A DNA stretch of 64,000 nt from positions 1 through 64,000 of IMG/VR virus record IMGVR_UViG_3300042898_001429. The stretch is one strand, 5' to 3'. Under the pieces are notes generated by a model. That model searched no databases, was not told the DNA's origin, and saw only the letters and a program-made list of their open reading frames with translations. The stretch's first letter is position 1; every line of letters starts with the position of its first letter. This DNA comes from a virus. The position numbers were made by a program, and so were the translations under genes. Of the stretch, positions 22,151 through 29,594 are shown one piece after another.

Positions 22151-23378
22151 TGCCACTCTCGTCCACCTCTGTAAAGTCCATGTTTTCCCAATCCCATTTA
22201 ATTCGTACTTCTCCCTTGGGGGCAGTACGGGCAAGGATTACTCTAATAATTGATTGGTTGTCAATGTCTGGGTCAGACTCAACACCCAGCACAAGGTCTG
22301 AGTCCTGTACGAATGATGATGAGTAACCAATGGAGTCTGCTGTTACTTGACGAGACTTCTTGTTTCCCAGTTTCCATGACAACACCTGTGTAGTTCCCAC
22401 GATGGGAATATCAAAACGCTGTGCAAGCCGTTTAAGTGAGCGTGTAATGTTCGTAAGCGCCTGCGAACTTCCTTTAGGTTCCCCATGCTCATCGTCCATG
22501 AGGTACACACCATCTACAAACAAAATACCAGGGCGGTACTGTTGAATCTTTCCAGCAATAGCACTTACTGTTGTAAGCGATGTAGAGTCTTCAGTCATGT
22601 GAAACGGGTGCATGTTCTTGCGAAGTTTAAGAACCTTCTCAATGTTTTCCATTTCACGTTTCGTCAAGTCACCTCTAATGATTCTCGTATGAGAAGTCTT
22701 TGAGATAAGAGCGTCGTAACGAGCCTCTTGTTCTTCAATGCTCATTTCAAATGAAACAAACATAGGACTAATGCCATGTTCGTGTGCGGCATTAGCCATG
22801 ATGAGACTCATCATTGACTTTCCCTTTTTGGCTTCACCAACAAAGGTAATCAACTGCTGTGGTCGTAGCCCTGCGGTAATGCGGTCAAGACCTATAAACC
22901 CTGTAGGAATGCCTCGTAGAGCGTTAGGCATGTTACGCATCTCTTCGTAACGGCTTAGTCGTGCTTCCCAGTTCTGAACAATGTCAACATCTCGTAAGCG
23001 TGCAGTTTCAGTTGAGGCACGTTGTAAACCTGCGGATAGTTCCATGAAGGCTTCATCAACAAGATTGTTATTCAGCGCAGGCATTACTGTGCTGATGGTT
23101 TCAATTAGTCGTTGCCGTTTGTAAGAATGGAATAGTTCGTCAATGAGTGCAGGGAATGGTTCCATTGAAGCGTCAGAAAGTATGACGTCTCCAAACTCTT
23201 GGTGGAACGCACGGTCTGTTGGTACTGACCCATACTCTCTCCAGTAGTTTGAAATCCACAACCACATCTTTTGTGTCTCACCTGAGAAGTGGTCAGGACG
23301 AAGACCTGCATTGATGATTGGCGTAATGTCTGCCGACTCAATTACTTTGCTAATGATTAGATGTTCTGAGTTAGCCAT
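22128..23378 (-). CDS. dnaB: DnaB-like replicative DNA helicase
   Basis: A 416-residue RecA-fold hexameric helicase. The N-terminal ~130 residues are the helical DnaB domain. The C-terminal part has GIPTGFIGLDRITAGL, Walker A VGEAKKGKSMM, PMFVSFEMSIEE, Walker B GILFVDGVYL and LAQRFDIPIVGTTQV. It unwinds the fork 5'-3' and recruits the primase encoded next. The ATG at 23378 overlaps the upstream stop (TGATG). A DnaC-like loader is encoded two genes upstream. Confidence 0.93.
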   Translation of the reverse strand: MANSEHLIISKVIESADITPIINAGLRPDHFSGETQKMWLWISNYWREYGSVPTDRAFHQEFGDVILSDASMEPFPALIDELFHSYKRQRLIETISTVMPALNNNLVDEAFMELSAGLQRASTETARLRDVDIVQNWEARLSRYEEMRNMPNALRGIPTGFIGLDRITAGLRPQQLITFVGEAKKGKSMMSLIMANAAHEHGISPMFVSFEMSIEEQEARYDALISKTSHTRIIRGDLTKREMENIEKVLKLRKNMHPFHMTEDSTSLTTVSAIAGKIQQYRPGILFVDGVYLMDDEHGEPKGSSQALTNITRSLKRLAQRFDIPIVGTTQVLSWKLGNKKSRQVTADSIGYSSSFVQDSDLVLGVESDPDIDNQSIIRVILARTAPKGEVRIKWDWENMDFTEVDESGNDGNWYY

Positions 23379-23806
23379 CAGATGGACCATGCTTTCTTGG
23401 AGTCTGCTACCGTTGCACGGATGCCAATGATGGCGGCTTGTTCTTGCTCGGGGACATAGATAGTACGGACTGAACGCTTAAAACGCAAGTCATATGCCAA
23501 CTCTTCTGGATTTTCATAACCATAGACGGGGAGTGACACACCTTTGCGCCCAAGCCACCTGTCAATTGCGTCAACAGCATCTAATCCTAAAAAAGTGTAA
23601 ACCTCTGTGTCAATTCCTAAACGGTCTGAATAATCTACTAAGGCTTTTAATGGAAGTTCATGTGGTTTCCATTTGCTGAGTTCTTTGTCCCAGTCGGCAC
23701 CTGCACGTTGAAAGAATCTGCGCTCAGGAGGAGAAGCAAGTAACCCTTCAAAAACAACACCTTGACCAATGTCATTGAAATTTCCAATGTCGTTACTTAG
23801 CATCAT
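23378..23806 (-). CDS. Hypothetical protein between helicase and loader
   Basis: A 142-residue protein starting MMLSNDIGNFNDIGQ. TFLGLDAVDAIDRWLGRKGVSLPVYGYENPEELAYDL has the look of a small alpha/beta domain, and the end is IIGIRATVADSKKAW. I know similar short proteins near DnaB genes in actinophages, sometimes labelled HAD-like; the catalytic Asp motif is not evident here. It overlaps the loader gene by 14 bases. Confidence 0.68.
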   Translation of the reverse strand: MMLSNDIGNFNDIGQGVVFEGLLASPPERRFFQRAGADWDKELSKWKPHELPLKALVDYSDRLGIDTEVYTFLGLDAVDAIDRWLGRKGVSLPVYGYENPEELAYDLRFKRSVRTIYVPEQEQAAIIGIRATVADSKKAWSI

Positions 23807-24440
23807 TGAAAACCATTCGGTAGTCAGGTCCTTCAACGTTTATAAAATAACAACTCTCTTGGAGAATGGATAGCAAACGCTTCCCGTAAGTGCGACCAAG
23901 TTCATTAGGACTAAGAGATGTTGTAACAATCGTTGTTAGTTTCTCTTCGTAACGATTGTCAATCAAAGATATTAAAGCGTTACGTGCAAACTCTGTTGTT
24001 GCTCTCTCTGCGCCAAAACCATCTAGCACTACCAAGTCAAAAGTTCTGCGCATATACTTCATCAGAAATGGGTCTGAATACGGTTCAGGTAATTCACCAT
24101 CATTACGCATTTCATCGTAAACCATGTCAACGTAACGGTCAGCAGTAATGAAGATTCCTGACAACGGATGTGTTTCAACTGATGCAATCAAAGCACCTTG
24201 CGCTAAATGTGTTTTACCAACTCCTGTAGAACCATAGAGAAGAAAACCCATTCCTTCTTGAACATTCTTTACAACAGTTGTGCACCAGTGATTGAGTGCA
24301 TTAAATGCATCAGTGTCGCCTGCTTCATAATCATACGTTGACAAGGTCTTACCTTGGTACCGAGCAGGTATGCGAAGGTTCTTTAAACGTTCGTCTTTAC
24401 TCCTGTTTTGCCAGTATTTGTTGCTATGCCATTCACTCAT
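23793..24440 (-). CDS. dnaC: DnaC-like helicase loader ATPase
   Basis: A 215-residue AAA+ protein: Walker A LLYGSTGVGKTHLA, Walker B FDLVVLDGFGAE, sensor I TTIVTTSLSPNEL and a sensor II-like RLLSILQES. The N-terminal ~60 residues carry a helical region for helicase contact. DnaC/DnaI-type loaders place DnaB-type helicase on single-stranded DNA. The gene order loader, small protein, helicase and primase matches other phage primosome operons. Confidence 0.9.
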   Translation of the reverse strand: MSEWHSNKYWQNRSKDERLKNLRIPARYQGKTLSTYDYEAGDTDAFNALNHWCTTVVKNVQEGMGFLLYGSTGVGKTHLAQGALIASVETHPLSGIFITADRYVDMVYDEMRNDGELPEPYSDPFLMKYMRRTFDLVVLDGFGAERATTEFARNALISLIDNRYEEKLTTIVTTSLSPNELGRTYGKRLLSILQESCYFINVEGPDYRMVFNDAK

Positions 24441-24855
24441 TGTTACTCATTAATCGTGGGTCAATCTTGGGACCATCGTAGGGGGTGTTTTCTTCAACGG
24501 TGCCAACTTTTTTAGCCAAGGAATCTAGGCGACCAATGAAAGCCTTCCATGCTGGTATCCCATCCGTCAATGGTTTGATATTTATATCTTTGTGAAACTG
24601 GGTAATCATTGCCCTGATGTCATCGTGTGTTCTTCCCGTGTCAAGGATTGTGTTAAATGCTTTCATCATTGCTGGAGCGTTTACTTGGGAGTTCATGAGA
24701 TTTTCTGTGTCCATCAAAAGTTGGTCTCTGAATTCGTAGACCAAGGACGCCAAGGTGTTCTTTTGTTTTGGTTTCTTTTTTGAAGTGTCTTGTGCTGGGG
24801 CATCAGGGTCAGAGCCAAAGGTTAAGCCCCAGTCATCTTGCTGTCGTGGTTTCAT
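24433..24855 (-). CDS. Probable primosome/replication accessory protein
   Basis: A 140-residue helical protein with a basic, Lys-rich segment near residue 28 (SKKKPKQKN) and long helices afterwards. The C-terminal end reads GPKIDPRLMSNNE; the upstream gene ends with the similar KLGKIDPRLMS, so both share a conserved end peptide, KIDPRLMS. That shared tail may be a contact site for the same partner (inference). Overlaps of 4 and 8 bases couple it to its neighbours. Confidence 0.7.
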   Translation of the reverse strand: MKPRQQDDWGLTFGSDPDAPAQDTSKKKPKQKNTLASLVYEFRDQLLMDTENLMNSQVNAPAMMKAFNTILDTGRTHDDIRAMITQFHKDINIKPLTDGIPAWKAFIGRLDSLAKKVGTVEENTPYDGPKIDPRLMSNNE

Positions 24856-25319
24856 GACATCAACCTTGGGTCTATCTTTCCCAATTTTCCCCTTCTAGTT
24901 TGTTTATTCTTGTTTGTTATTCTTATTTGGGTAGCACCCCCGCTACCCTCGGGGGTAGCACCCGTGCTACTACTGGGTAGCGCCCCTGCTACCCCTAATG
25001 GGGAGGGTAGTTCCCGTGCTACCCCTAAATAATTAGGGTTATTGAAGTTGACCAAGTACTCATTCGGGAGGCTTCTGCCGTTCTTAGACTGCGTTCGTTT
25101 TATCAGAACACCAAGGTCAACCAGTTTATTAACTGACCTAATTACCGTGGTTCGGTGGTATCCAGTTTTCTGAGCCACGTGGTCATAGGTAGTCCATAGA
25201 GACTGCGTTTTGCCGTTCATGTAGCAAAGCATCTCTAGTAAAACATCCGTCGTTGTAGCGTCTCCACGCAAGTATTCCCTAAGCCACGTAGGGTATTGAA
25301 GGAAGGGTCCGTCAGCCAT
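24852..25319 (-). CDS. Helix-turn-helix replication-initiator-like protein
   Basis: The 155-residue protein has a MarR/replication-initiator style winged helix: LLEMLCYMNGKTQSLWTTYDHVAQKTGYHRTTVIRSVNKLVDLGVLIKR, with a basic wing. A low-complexity Gly/Pro/Ser/Ala linker follows, then KLGKIDPRLMS. The ATG at 25319 is preferred because AGGAGC precedes it; longer in-frame starts cross the divergent promoter. As first gene of the left operon, it may start replication or control the operon. Confidence 0.8.
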   Translation of the reverse strand: MADGPFLQYPTWLREYLRGDATTTDVLLEMLCYMNGKTQSLWTTYDHVAQKTGYHRTTVIRSVNKLVDLGVLIKRTQSKNGRSLPNEYLVNFNNPNYLGVARELPSPLGVAGALPSSSTGATPEGSGGATQIRITNKNKQTRRGKLGKIDPRLMS

Positions 25320-25344
25320 GTTCTGCTCCTTTTGATGGGTCTGA

Positions 25345-25372
25345 AGCATACACCAAGAATTGCTCTTGTCTA
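25345..25372 (-). promoter_or_regulatory. Candidate promoter for the replication operon
   Basis: On the minus strand TAGACA (25372-25367) and TATGCT (25350-25345) are separated by 16 bases, close to the sigma-70/SigA consensus TTGACA-N17-TATAAT. Transcription would start near 25338, leaving a short leader with AGGAG before the first gene. The site lies in the only divergent intergenic region of the window, which supports it. Confidence 0.55.
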
Positions 25373-25377
25373 TGGGG

Positions 25378-25383
25378 TAGAAT
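25378..25383 (+). promoter_or_regulatory. Candidate -10 element for the plus-strand island
   Basis: TAGAAT fits the actinobacterial -10 pattern TANNNT and ends 6 bases before the ATG at 25390, so the first transcribed base would be at or near the start codon. No clear -35 box or strong ribosome-binding site is visible. This geometry is that of a leaderless mRNA, which is common in Actinobacteria. The call rests on this one hexamer and its position. Confidence 0.4.
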
Positions 25384-25389
25384 TTTCTG

Positions 25390-25551
25390 ATGGCTAGTAA
25401 AAAAGTATGGGATACACCTGACCCTTCCAAAAAAGACAAGAAGTTAACCCCAGACCAAAAGGCGCAAGCCAAAGCCCGTGCTAAAAAAGCAGGACGACCC
25501 TACCCAAACTTAGTGGACAACATGGCTGTGTCCAAGAAAGATAAAAAATAA
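25390..25551 (+). CDS. Small basic protein of plus-strand island
   Basis: A 53-residue Lys-rich protein (MASKKVWDTPDPSKKDKK...) ending with AKKAGRPYPNLVDNMAVSKK. The GRPYPNLVDN element is a conserved feature I know from short actinophage proteins of unknown function. An in-frame stop just upstream fixes the ATG at 25390. The basic composition suggests nucleic acid or membrane contact, but no role is established. Confidence 0.7.
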   Translation: MASKKVWDTPDPSKKDKKLTPDQKAQAKARAKKAGRPYPNLVDNMAVSKKDKK

Positions 25552-25553
25552 TT

Positions 25554-25676
25554 ATGTGCAAAGAATGTGGTTGCGGTATCGCAAACAAGTCAAATCCTCT
25601 CTACGGCAAAGGTGCTGCTAAGAAAGCACCTGCTAAGAAAACTGCCGCTAAAAAGGCATCTGCTAAGAAAAAATAA
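25554..25676 (+). CDS. Tiny CxxCxC protein with Lys/Ala tail
   Basis: A 40-residue protein: MCKECGCGIANKSNPLYG, then Lys-Ala-Pro repeats (KKAPAKKTAAKKASAKKK) like the tail of histone H1 and like the C-terminus of the disordered protein at 6499-7977. The cysteines could bind a metal. TAATG couples it to the next gene. Possibly DNA-binding; no evidence beyond composition. Confidence 0.6.
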   Translation: MCKECGCGIANKSNPLYGKGAAKKAPAKKTAAKKASAKKK

Positions 25677-25900
25677 TGAACATTAAAGACAAACTTATGG
25701 TTTATATAACCCTGGGAATTTTAGGGTTCATTGGTTTGGTCGTTATTGGTGAATACGCTTCAATGCTTGCACAGCAGGCTTCTACGGGTGAAAAGTTTGC
25801 AACTAACTCAGATGCTATTGCTTTAGTGCAAAACGCTCTTGTTGGTTTGATTGGTATTATCGGTGGTTACTTTGCTGGTAGAAGCAAAGGTGAAGACTAA
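25676..25900 (+). CDS. Small two-helix membrane protein (holin-like candidate)
   Basis: A 74-residue protein with two hydrophobic helices (YITLGILGFIGLVVIGEYA and ALVGLIGIIGGYFAGR) and charged ends (MNIKDK, RSKGED). Size and topology suit a class II holin, which makes pores that release endolysin. However the endolysin is encoded far away and several other small membrane proteins exist in the phage, so the role is uncertain. Confidence 0.7.
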   Translation: MNIKDKLMVYITLGILGFIGLVVIGEYASMLAQQASTGEKFATNSDAIALVQNALVGLIGIIGGYFAGRSKGED

Positions 25901-26166
25901 TGCCTTCTAAGAAAGACCCACGATTAGAGCGTGCTGGTGTTTCAGGTTTTAACAAACCAAAGGCAACACCTGACCATCCAACAAAGTCTCATATTGTTGT
26001 TGCTAAAGAAGGCGAACAAGTTAAGACTATTCGCTTCGGTCAACAAGGCGTGTCAGGCTCCCCTGACGGTTCTGCACGCAACAAAGCATTCAAAGACCGT
26101 CATGCAAAGAATATTGCTAAAGGCAAAATGAGCGCTGCTTATTGGGCAAACAAGGAGAAGTGGTGA
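25900..26166 (+). CDS. DUF6321-like conserved phage protein
   Basis: An 88-residue basic protein: KKDPRLERAGVSGFNKPK, HPTKSHIVVAKEG, KTIRFGQQGVSG and a conserved end RHAKNIAKGKMSAAYWANKEKW. I recognise this pattern as DUF6321, found in many marine and freshwater phages and of unknown function. It overlaps the previous stop and the next start by single bases. Confidence 0.8.
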   Translation: MPSKKDPRLERAGVSGFNKPKATPDHPTKSHIVVAKEGEQVKTIRFGQQGVSGSPDGSARNKAFKDRHAKNIAKGKMSAAYWANKEKW

Positions 26167-26381
26167 CAGACCTACAATGGTCATGGCTTCTTGCCATGAT
26201 GGGTATTGTAGGAATGTACTTTGTTGGTAAGAAACATTGGGAAGCGTTTTTGTGGTTAATTGTCATGGAATGTTTATGGATTGTTTTTGCCCTACAAACG
26301 CACACTTACGGCTTTATAGTCGGTTCTTTAGCGTATATTTTTGTCTATACTCGGAATGCTAACCTTTGGAGAAAATCATGA
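26163..26381 (+). CDS. Small membrane protein, three helices
   Basis: A 72-residue protein with about three hydrophobic segments (WLLAMMGIVGMYFVG, AFLWLIVMECLWIVFAL, FIVGSLAYIFVY). The GTG at 26163 is chosen because GGAG stands 5 bases upstream and it overlaps the preceding stop (GTGA); an in-frame ATG 21 bases earlier lacks such a site. Holin or lysis-control function is possible; not demonstrated. Confidence 0.65.
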   Translation: MTDLQWSWLLAMMGIVGMYFVGKKHWEAFLWLIVMECLWIVFALQTHTYGFIVGSLAYIFVYTRNANLWRKS

Positions 26382-26815
26382 GCGCCCTTACCAATGACCT
26401 TAAAACCCTTCTGGCTGACTCTGTCACCATGTACTTTGTTGCCCATGGGTACCATTGGAACGTAGAAGGTGCTGACTTCAGTCAATATCATTCTTTGTTT
26501 GCTGACATCTATGAAGACGTGTATTCCAGCATTGACACCATTGCTGAAGGCCTCCGCAAACTGGATGAGTATGCACCGTTCACTCTAAGCAAGTTCATTG
26601 ACCTCAGAACGGTTGAAAGCGTTGAAGTGGCACCTAACCCCAAAGCAATGGCAAAAGCCCTGCTAAAGGTCAATGAGGGTGTTCTCGTGACAATTGGCAA
26701 GGCTTTTGCGTCGGCTAACAAAGCCAATGAACAAGGTATTGCAAACTTCTTGGCAGAGCGTGATGATATGCACAAGAAGTGGCGCTGGCAGTTAACTGCC
26801 TCCACTAAGTCCTAG
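26378..26815 (+). CDS. dps: Dps/ferritin-like protein
   Basis: The 145-residue four-helix protein has the Dps-type first helix with YFVAHGYHWNVEGADFSQYHSLFADIYEDVYSSIDTIAEGLRKL, including the His...Asp...Glu/Asp ferroxidase-type residues. Dps proteins oxidise and store iron and protect DNA from oxidative damage. The ATG at 26378 overlaps the previous stop and has GGAG upstream. Phage copies may protect phage DNA in the infected cell or limit iron-driven damage (inference). The end overlaps the convergent gene by 24 bases. Confidence 0.85.
   Translation: MSALTNDLKTLLADSVTMYFVAHGYHWNVEGADFSQYHSLFADIYEDVYSSIDTIAEGLRKLDEYAPFTLSKFIDLRTVESVEVAPNPKAMAKALLKVNEGVLVTIGKAFASANKANEQGIANFLAERDDMHKKWRWQLTASTKS
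26787..26800. repeat. 14-bp perfect palindrome at convergent gene ends
   Basis: GGCAGTTAACTGCC lies inside the overlap of the Dps-like gene and the convergent minus-strand gene. Its TTA is the minus-strand stop codon. A perfect palindrome has no loop, so as RNA only a shortened stem could form. It may be a protein-binding site or a weak transcription stop, or chance. Confidence 0.4.
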
Positions 26816-27616
26816 AAGGACCCGTACTTCTTCCATAGTTGCTGGGGTGCTGATAACGGTTCCGTTAGGCATGACTACAGTAACCATACAATCTCCATCA
26901 GGGGCAACCAATTGGGTTCGTTCTTCGGAAGTAGAAGTCACCTTGTAACTCGTAGTTGCTGTTGGGTTAATGCCAGTGGTTGTTGCCATCTCAGGTTCCT
27001 CAATCTTTTCTTTGTGTGTTTTCTTGTCAACTAATTGCTCAACAAGTTCTTCTTTAGAGTATGCGCCAACATCTGAAACACCCCGTGCTGTAGCGGCTTT
27101 ACGAAGTACACCAATACTCATAGAACGTAGTTCATCATCTGAGAATGGTTCAATCTCTACAATGTCAGGGGTTTGCTTTTCAGAAGTATCTGTTGCAGAA
27201 GCGTCAACATTAATAGGCACAAGACCATTGCTCAATTCCTTGACAGGGATACCCATGTCATGAGCATCAAACACAAAATTGCTAATGTTCTCTTCGTTCT
27301 CTGCATCCCAAAGAACTAATAGCGTTCCTTTTTTACTCTTGAGAGTATTTAAGATTTCCAACCACGAATCACCACCAGTGCAATCAAACACCTTGCTTGC
27401 GTTATCCACAAGCACCTGTGGAGCATTGCTCTTTGTATAGGCAATATATTCTGCTTCATTGTCCAACATAAAGTCATAGACCCTGTCTTCAGAACTGGTT
27501 GCCCCTTTACGTGGGCAAATAAGGAAGATGTTGTTCTCAATACCTAATTCGGATAGTCCATCTTCAATGATGTTCTCTCCACATTTTCCGCTTCCAATGA
27601 TTCCATAATGCGTCAT
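26792..27616 (-). CDS. Hypothetical protein with Rossmann-like N-terminus and SAP/Rho-N-like domain
   Basis: A 274-residue protein. It begins YGIIGSGKCGENIIEDGL, a nucleotide-binding-like GxGxxG loop, and continues with strands NIFLICPRK, KVFDCTGGDSWLEIL and TLLVLWDA. A central segment (DELRSMSIGVLRKAATARGVSDVGAYSKEELVEQLV) looks like a SAP or Rho-N helix-extended-helix domain. The last part is Thr-rich and structural-looking. Located after the baseplate genes at the end of the structural operon; function unknown. Confidence 0.7.
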   Translation of the reverse strand: MTHYGIIGSGKCGENIIEDGLSELGIENNIFLICPRKGATSSEDRVYDFMLDNEAEYIAYTKSNAPQVLVDNASKVFDCTGGDSWLEILNTLKSKKGTLLVLWDAENEENISNFVFDAHDMGIPVKELSNGLVPINVDASATDTSEKQTPDIVEIEPFSDDELRSMSIGVLRKAATARGVSDVGAYSKEELVEQLVDKKTHKEKIEEPEMATTTGINPTATTSYKVTSTSEERTQLVAPDGDCMVTVVMPNGTVISTPATMEEVRVLLGLSGGS

Positions 27617-27625
27617 TTTGTATTC

Positions 27626-27880
27626 CTATCGTGTTGCTTTACGTTGTGCCCAGTCACCCATGAGGGTTATTAATCTGAGCAGACCGTGAACTGTACCAGC
27701 AATTGTTGCAATCACCAAGCCACTTAGAGGAACATTGGGAACCTCTATGAGAAGCGTAGACACGTATCCCAAAAGAACTCCAAAGACAATCTTTACCCAA
27801 GGCATAGCCTCTTTTGGCGTGAGTACGTCTAACACTTGAAGGATTTTGTAGACGGCTAAACCAGCCAATATGTAGTTCAT
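27626..27880 (-). CDS. Small membrane protein (holin candidate)
   Basis: An 84-residue protein with three hydrophobic segments (YILAGLAVYKILQVL, WVKIVFGVLLGYVSTLLI, GLVIATIAGTVHGLLRLI) and a basic end (QRKATR). AGGG precedes the ATG at 27880, two bases after the upstream TAA; a longer in-frame start extends into the upstream gene. Size and charge distribution fit a holin. Its position after the baseplate genes is unusual for lysis genes but not excluded. Confidence 0.65.
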   Translation of the reverse strand: MNYILAGLAVYKILQVLDVLTPKEAMPWVKIVFGVLLGYVSTLLIEVPNVPLSGLVIATIAGTVHGLLRLITLMGDWAQRKATR

Positions 27881-27881
27881 T

Positions 27882-29594
27882 TTATTTCCCTGGATAGTAG
27901 TCCCATGCAATGGAGTATAGAGCCAACATGGTTACTGGGGCAATATACTGTGCAATAACTCTTTCAGTAGTTTTAATAGTTCGTTCATGGTCTTGTAAGT
28001 AGAACGAATAGGCATTATTAACACCCGTACCTGCGGTATCCCAGTAGTAGTCAAAAGTACCACCACCCGTTGTACCGTCTTGAATTGGAATATAACCACC
28101 ATCACGGGTATTGCCCGAGAAGTAATGACCATTAGTGGATGGCTCAAACAGCCAGTTGTTTATTGAAATTGAACTTCCAGGAGCCATCTCAAATGACAGA
28201 ACAGGAACAGAGGAAACCGTTGCAGAAGCACCAGTTGCGGATGGAACATACTCTAGGTTTGGACGAGTAGGGATGCTGATGTACGCATACTTTGTTCCGT
28301 CGTACCAACCCCCATCTGCATAAATAGTAGTAGGCATTGAGCCACCCGCTACTCCCGCTTCCCATGCAAGTCTGGTGGTGTTAGTTGCCGTACGAAACGC
28401 AGAGAATGAAGCCCCGACACTTCCCGTGTAGTCGTAACTAGTTCCATAAAGTTTTGTTCCCAGATATGGGAACGGCTTACGAGGGTAGATTAATACAGTG
28501 CGGTTAGCGTATGAACCAGGGGGCATTGTAATAGTAATGCCATTAGCGTTATCTGTAATGGCTGGGTTTGAAGCACCAATGGTATTAGTACCATATGTGT
28601 AGATACCCCAAGTAGTTGTAGTTTGCAAATTGGCGTAGTAGGTTGAGCCACCTTGAGTTACAGTACCTGAAGATGCAGTAATCGTTACGTTTGTAAACTC
28701 TGGGTCCGATATAAAGTTAACACGCTGGGCAAACACATTGAAAACATGGGGTTTTGGCAATGCAGCATTGTAGGTGTAAGTAACTGGACACCCAGACATT
28801 GATGAAATGTAAGAACTGATGCTTCCAATAGTTCCTTTTTGTTGGCGCAATGTTCCAATGTTGTTTAAAAGCGTTCTAACTTTAGAAGTACCTAAGTCGT
28901 CAAGTGTTATCTCTAGGCCAGTCTCATAGGCTAATGCACCTAATGCTGGTGTTACTGCAATCTCAGGGTCATTGGCAATTGCAACGCTTTCAATTAACGT
29001 CCTTGTTCTATCAATTTCATTACCAAACAATTCAACAAAAGCATAAAGAGGAGAATATCCGTTTAATAAAACTGCTTGGCGGTAGTCTAACTCTCTATAA
29101 TATTCTGGAATTTTAGACCACAAAGATTCCACAGAGTTATAACTAATTGGAATTTGGATATACAGGGTTGCTACACGGGTAAACCAGTAATTAGAACCAT
29201 CACTATATTTAACAAACAACGAATAGTACACCCACCTACCTTCAGAAATTACAGGCGTATCATCGTAGTAGTTGTTTAGAGTGTTGCTTGTAATGCTTTT
29301 TACAAAAACACCATCATTAAGAGTTACTGGCTCTCCGCTAGACGATGAAACAATTTGTAGTTCTACAGGTTGAGCACCAACAGTAACTATGTCAACAAGT
29401 GGTTCTTCAAGTGTCCACTCTAAACGTACAACACCTTTTGTAAGGATGTTTGCACTAAAAGTGTTTTCTCCTGTTGTTATTCGTGCAGAGGAAATACCAC
29501 TAGATTGAAGCGCAGAGTCAAGTGCACCTGGTTGCTGTAGGTATGAACCAAAACCGCTTGTTTGTTTACGAAGTGAAAAAGATGTTAATGCCAT
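27882..29594 (-). CDS. Baseplate/tail protein (P2 gpI-like core) with receptor-side domain
   Basis: A 570-residue tail protein. Residues ~160-300 (SKIPEYYRELDYRQAVLLNGYSPLYAFVELFGNEIDR ... GTLRQQKGTIGSISSYIS) match the helical core of P2 gpI-like baseplate proteins, which join the baseplate wedge to fibres. The C-terminal half is beta-rich and Gly/Thr/Tyr-rich, like a carbohydrate-binding or fibre domain. It follows the baseplate J gene, as gpI does in P2-type operons. Longer than P2 gpI because of both extra domains. Confidence 0.75.
   Translation of the reverse strand: MALTSFSLRKQTSGFGSYLQQPGALDSALQSSGISSARITTGENTFSANILTKGVVRLEWTLEEPLVDIVTVGAQPVELQIVSSSSGEPVTLNDGVFVKSITSNTLNNYYDDTPVISEGRWVYYSLFVKYSDGSNYWFTRVATLYIQIPISYNSVESLWSKIPEYYRELDYRQAVLLNGYSPLYAFVELFGNEIDRTRTLIESVAIANDPEIAVTPALGALAYETGLEITLDDLGTSKVRTLLNNIGTLRQQKGTIGSISSYISSMSGCPVTYTYNAALPKPHVFNVFAQRVNFISDPEFTNVTITASSGTVTQGGSTYYANLQTTTTWGIYTYGTNTIGASNPAITDNANGITITMPPGSYANRTVLIYPRKPFPYLGTKLYGTSYDYTGSVGASFSAFRTATNTTRLAWEAGVAGGSMPTTIYADGGWYDGTKYAYISIPTRPNLEYVPSATGASATVSSVPVLSFEMAPGSSISINNWLFEPSTNGHYFSGNTRDGGYIPIQDGTTGGGTFDYYWDTAGTGVNNAYSFYLQDHERTIKTTERVIAQYIAPVTMLALYSIAWDYYPGK

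Noticed and set aside
24900-25030. GGGTAGCA-type repeats that might be a direct-repeat array
   Set aside because: They are codon-level repeats of the Gly/Pro/Ala/Ser linker in the HTH gene; unit length is irregular and there are no spacers.
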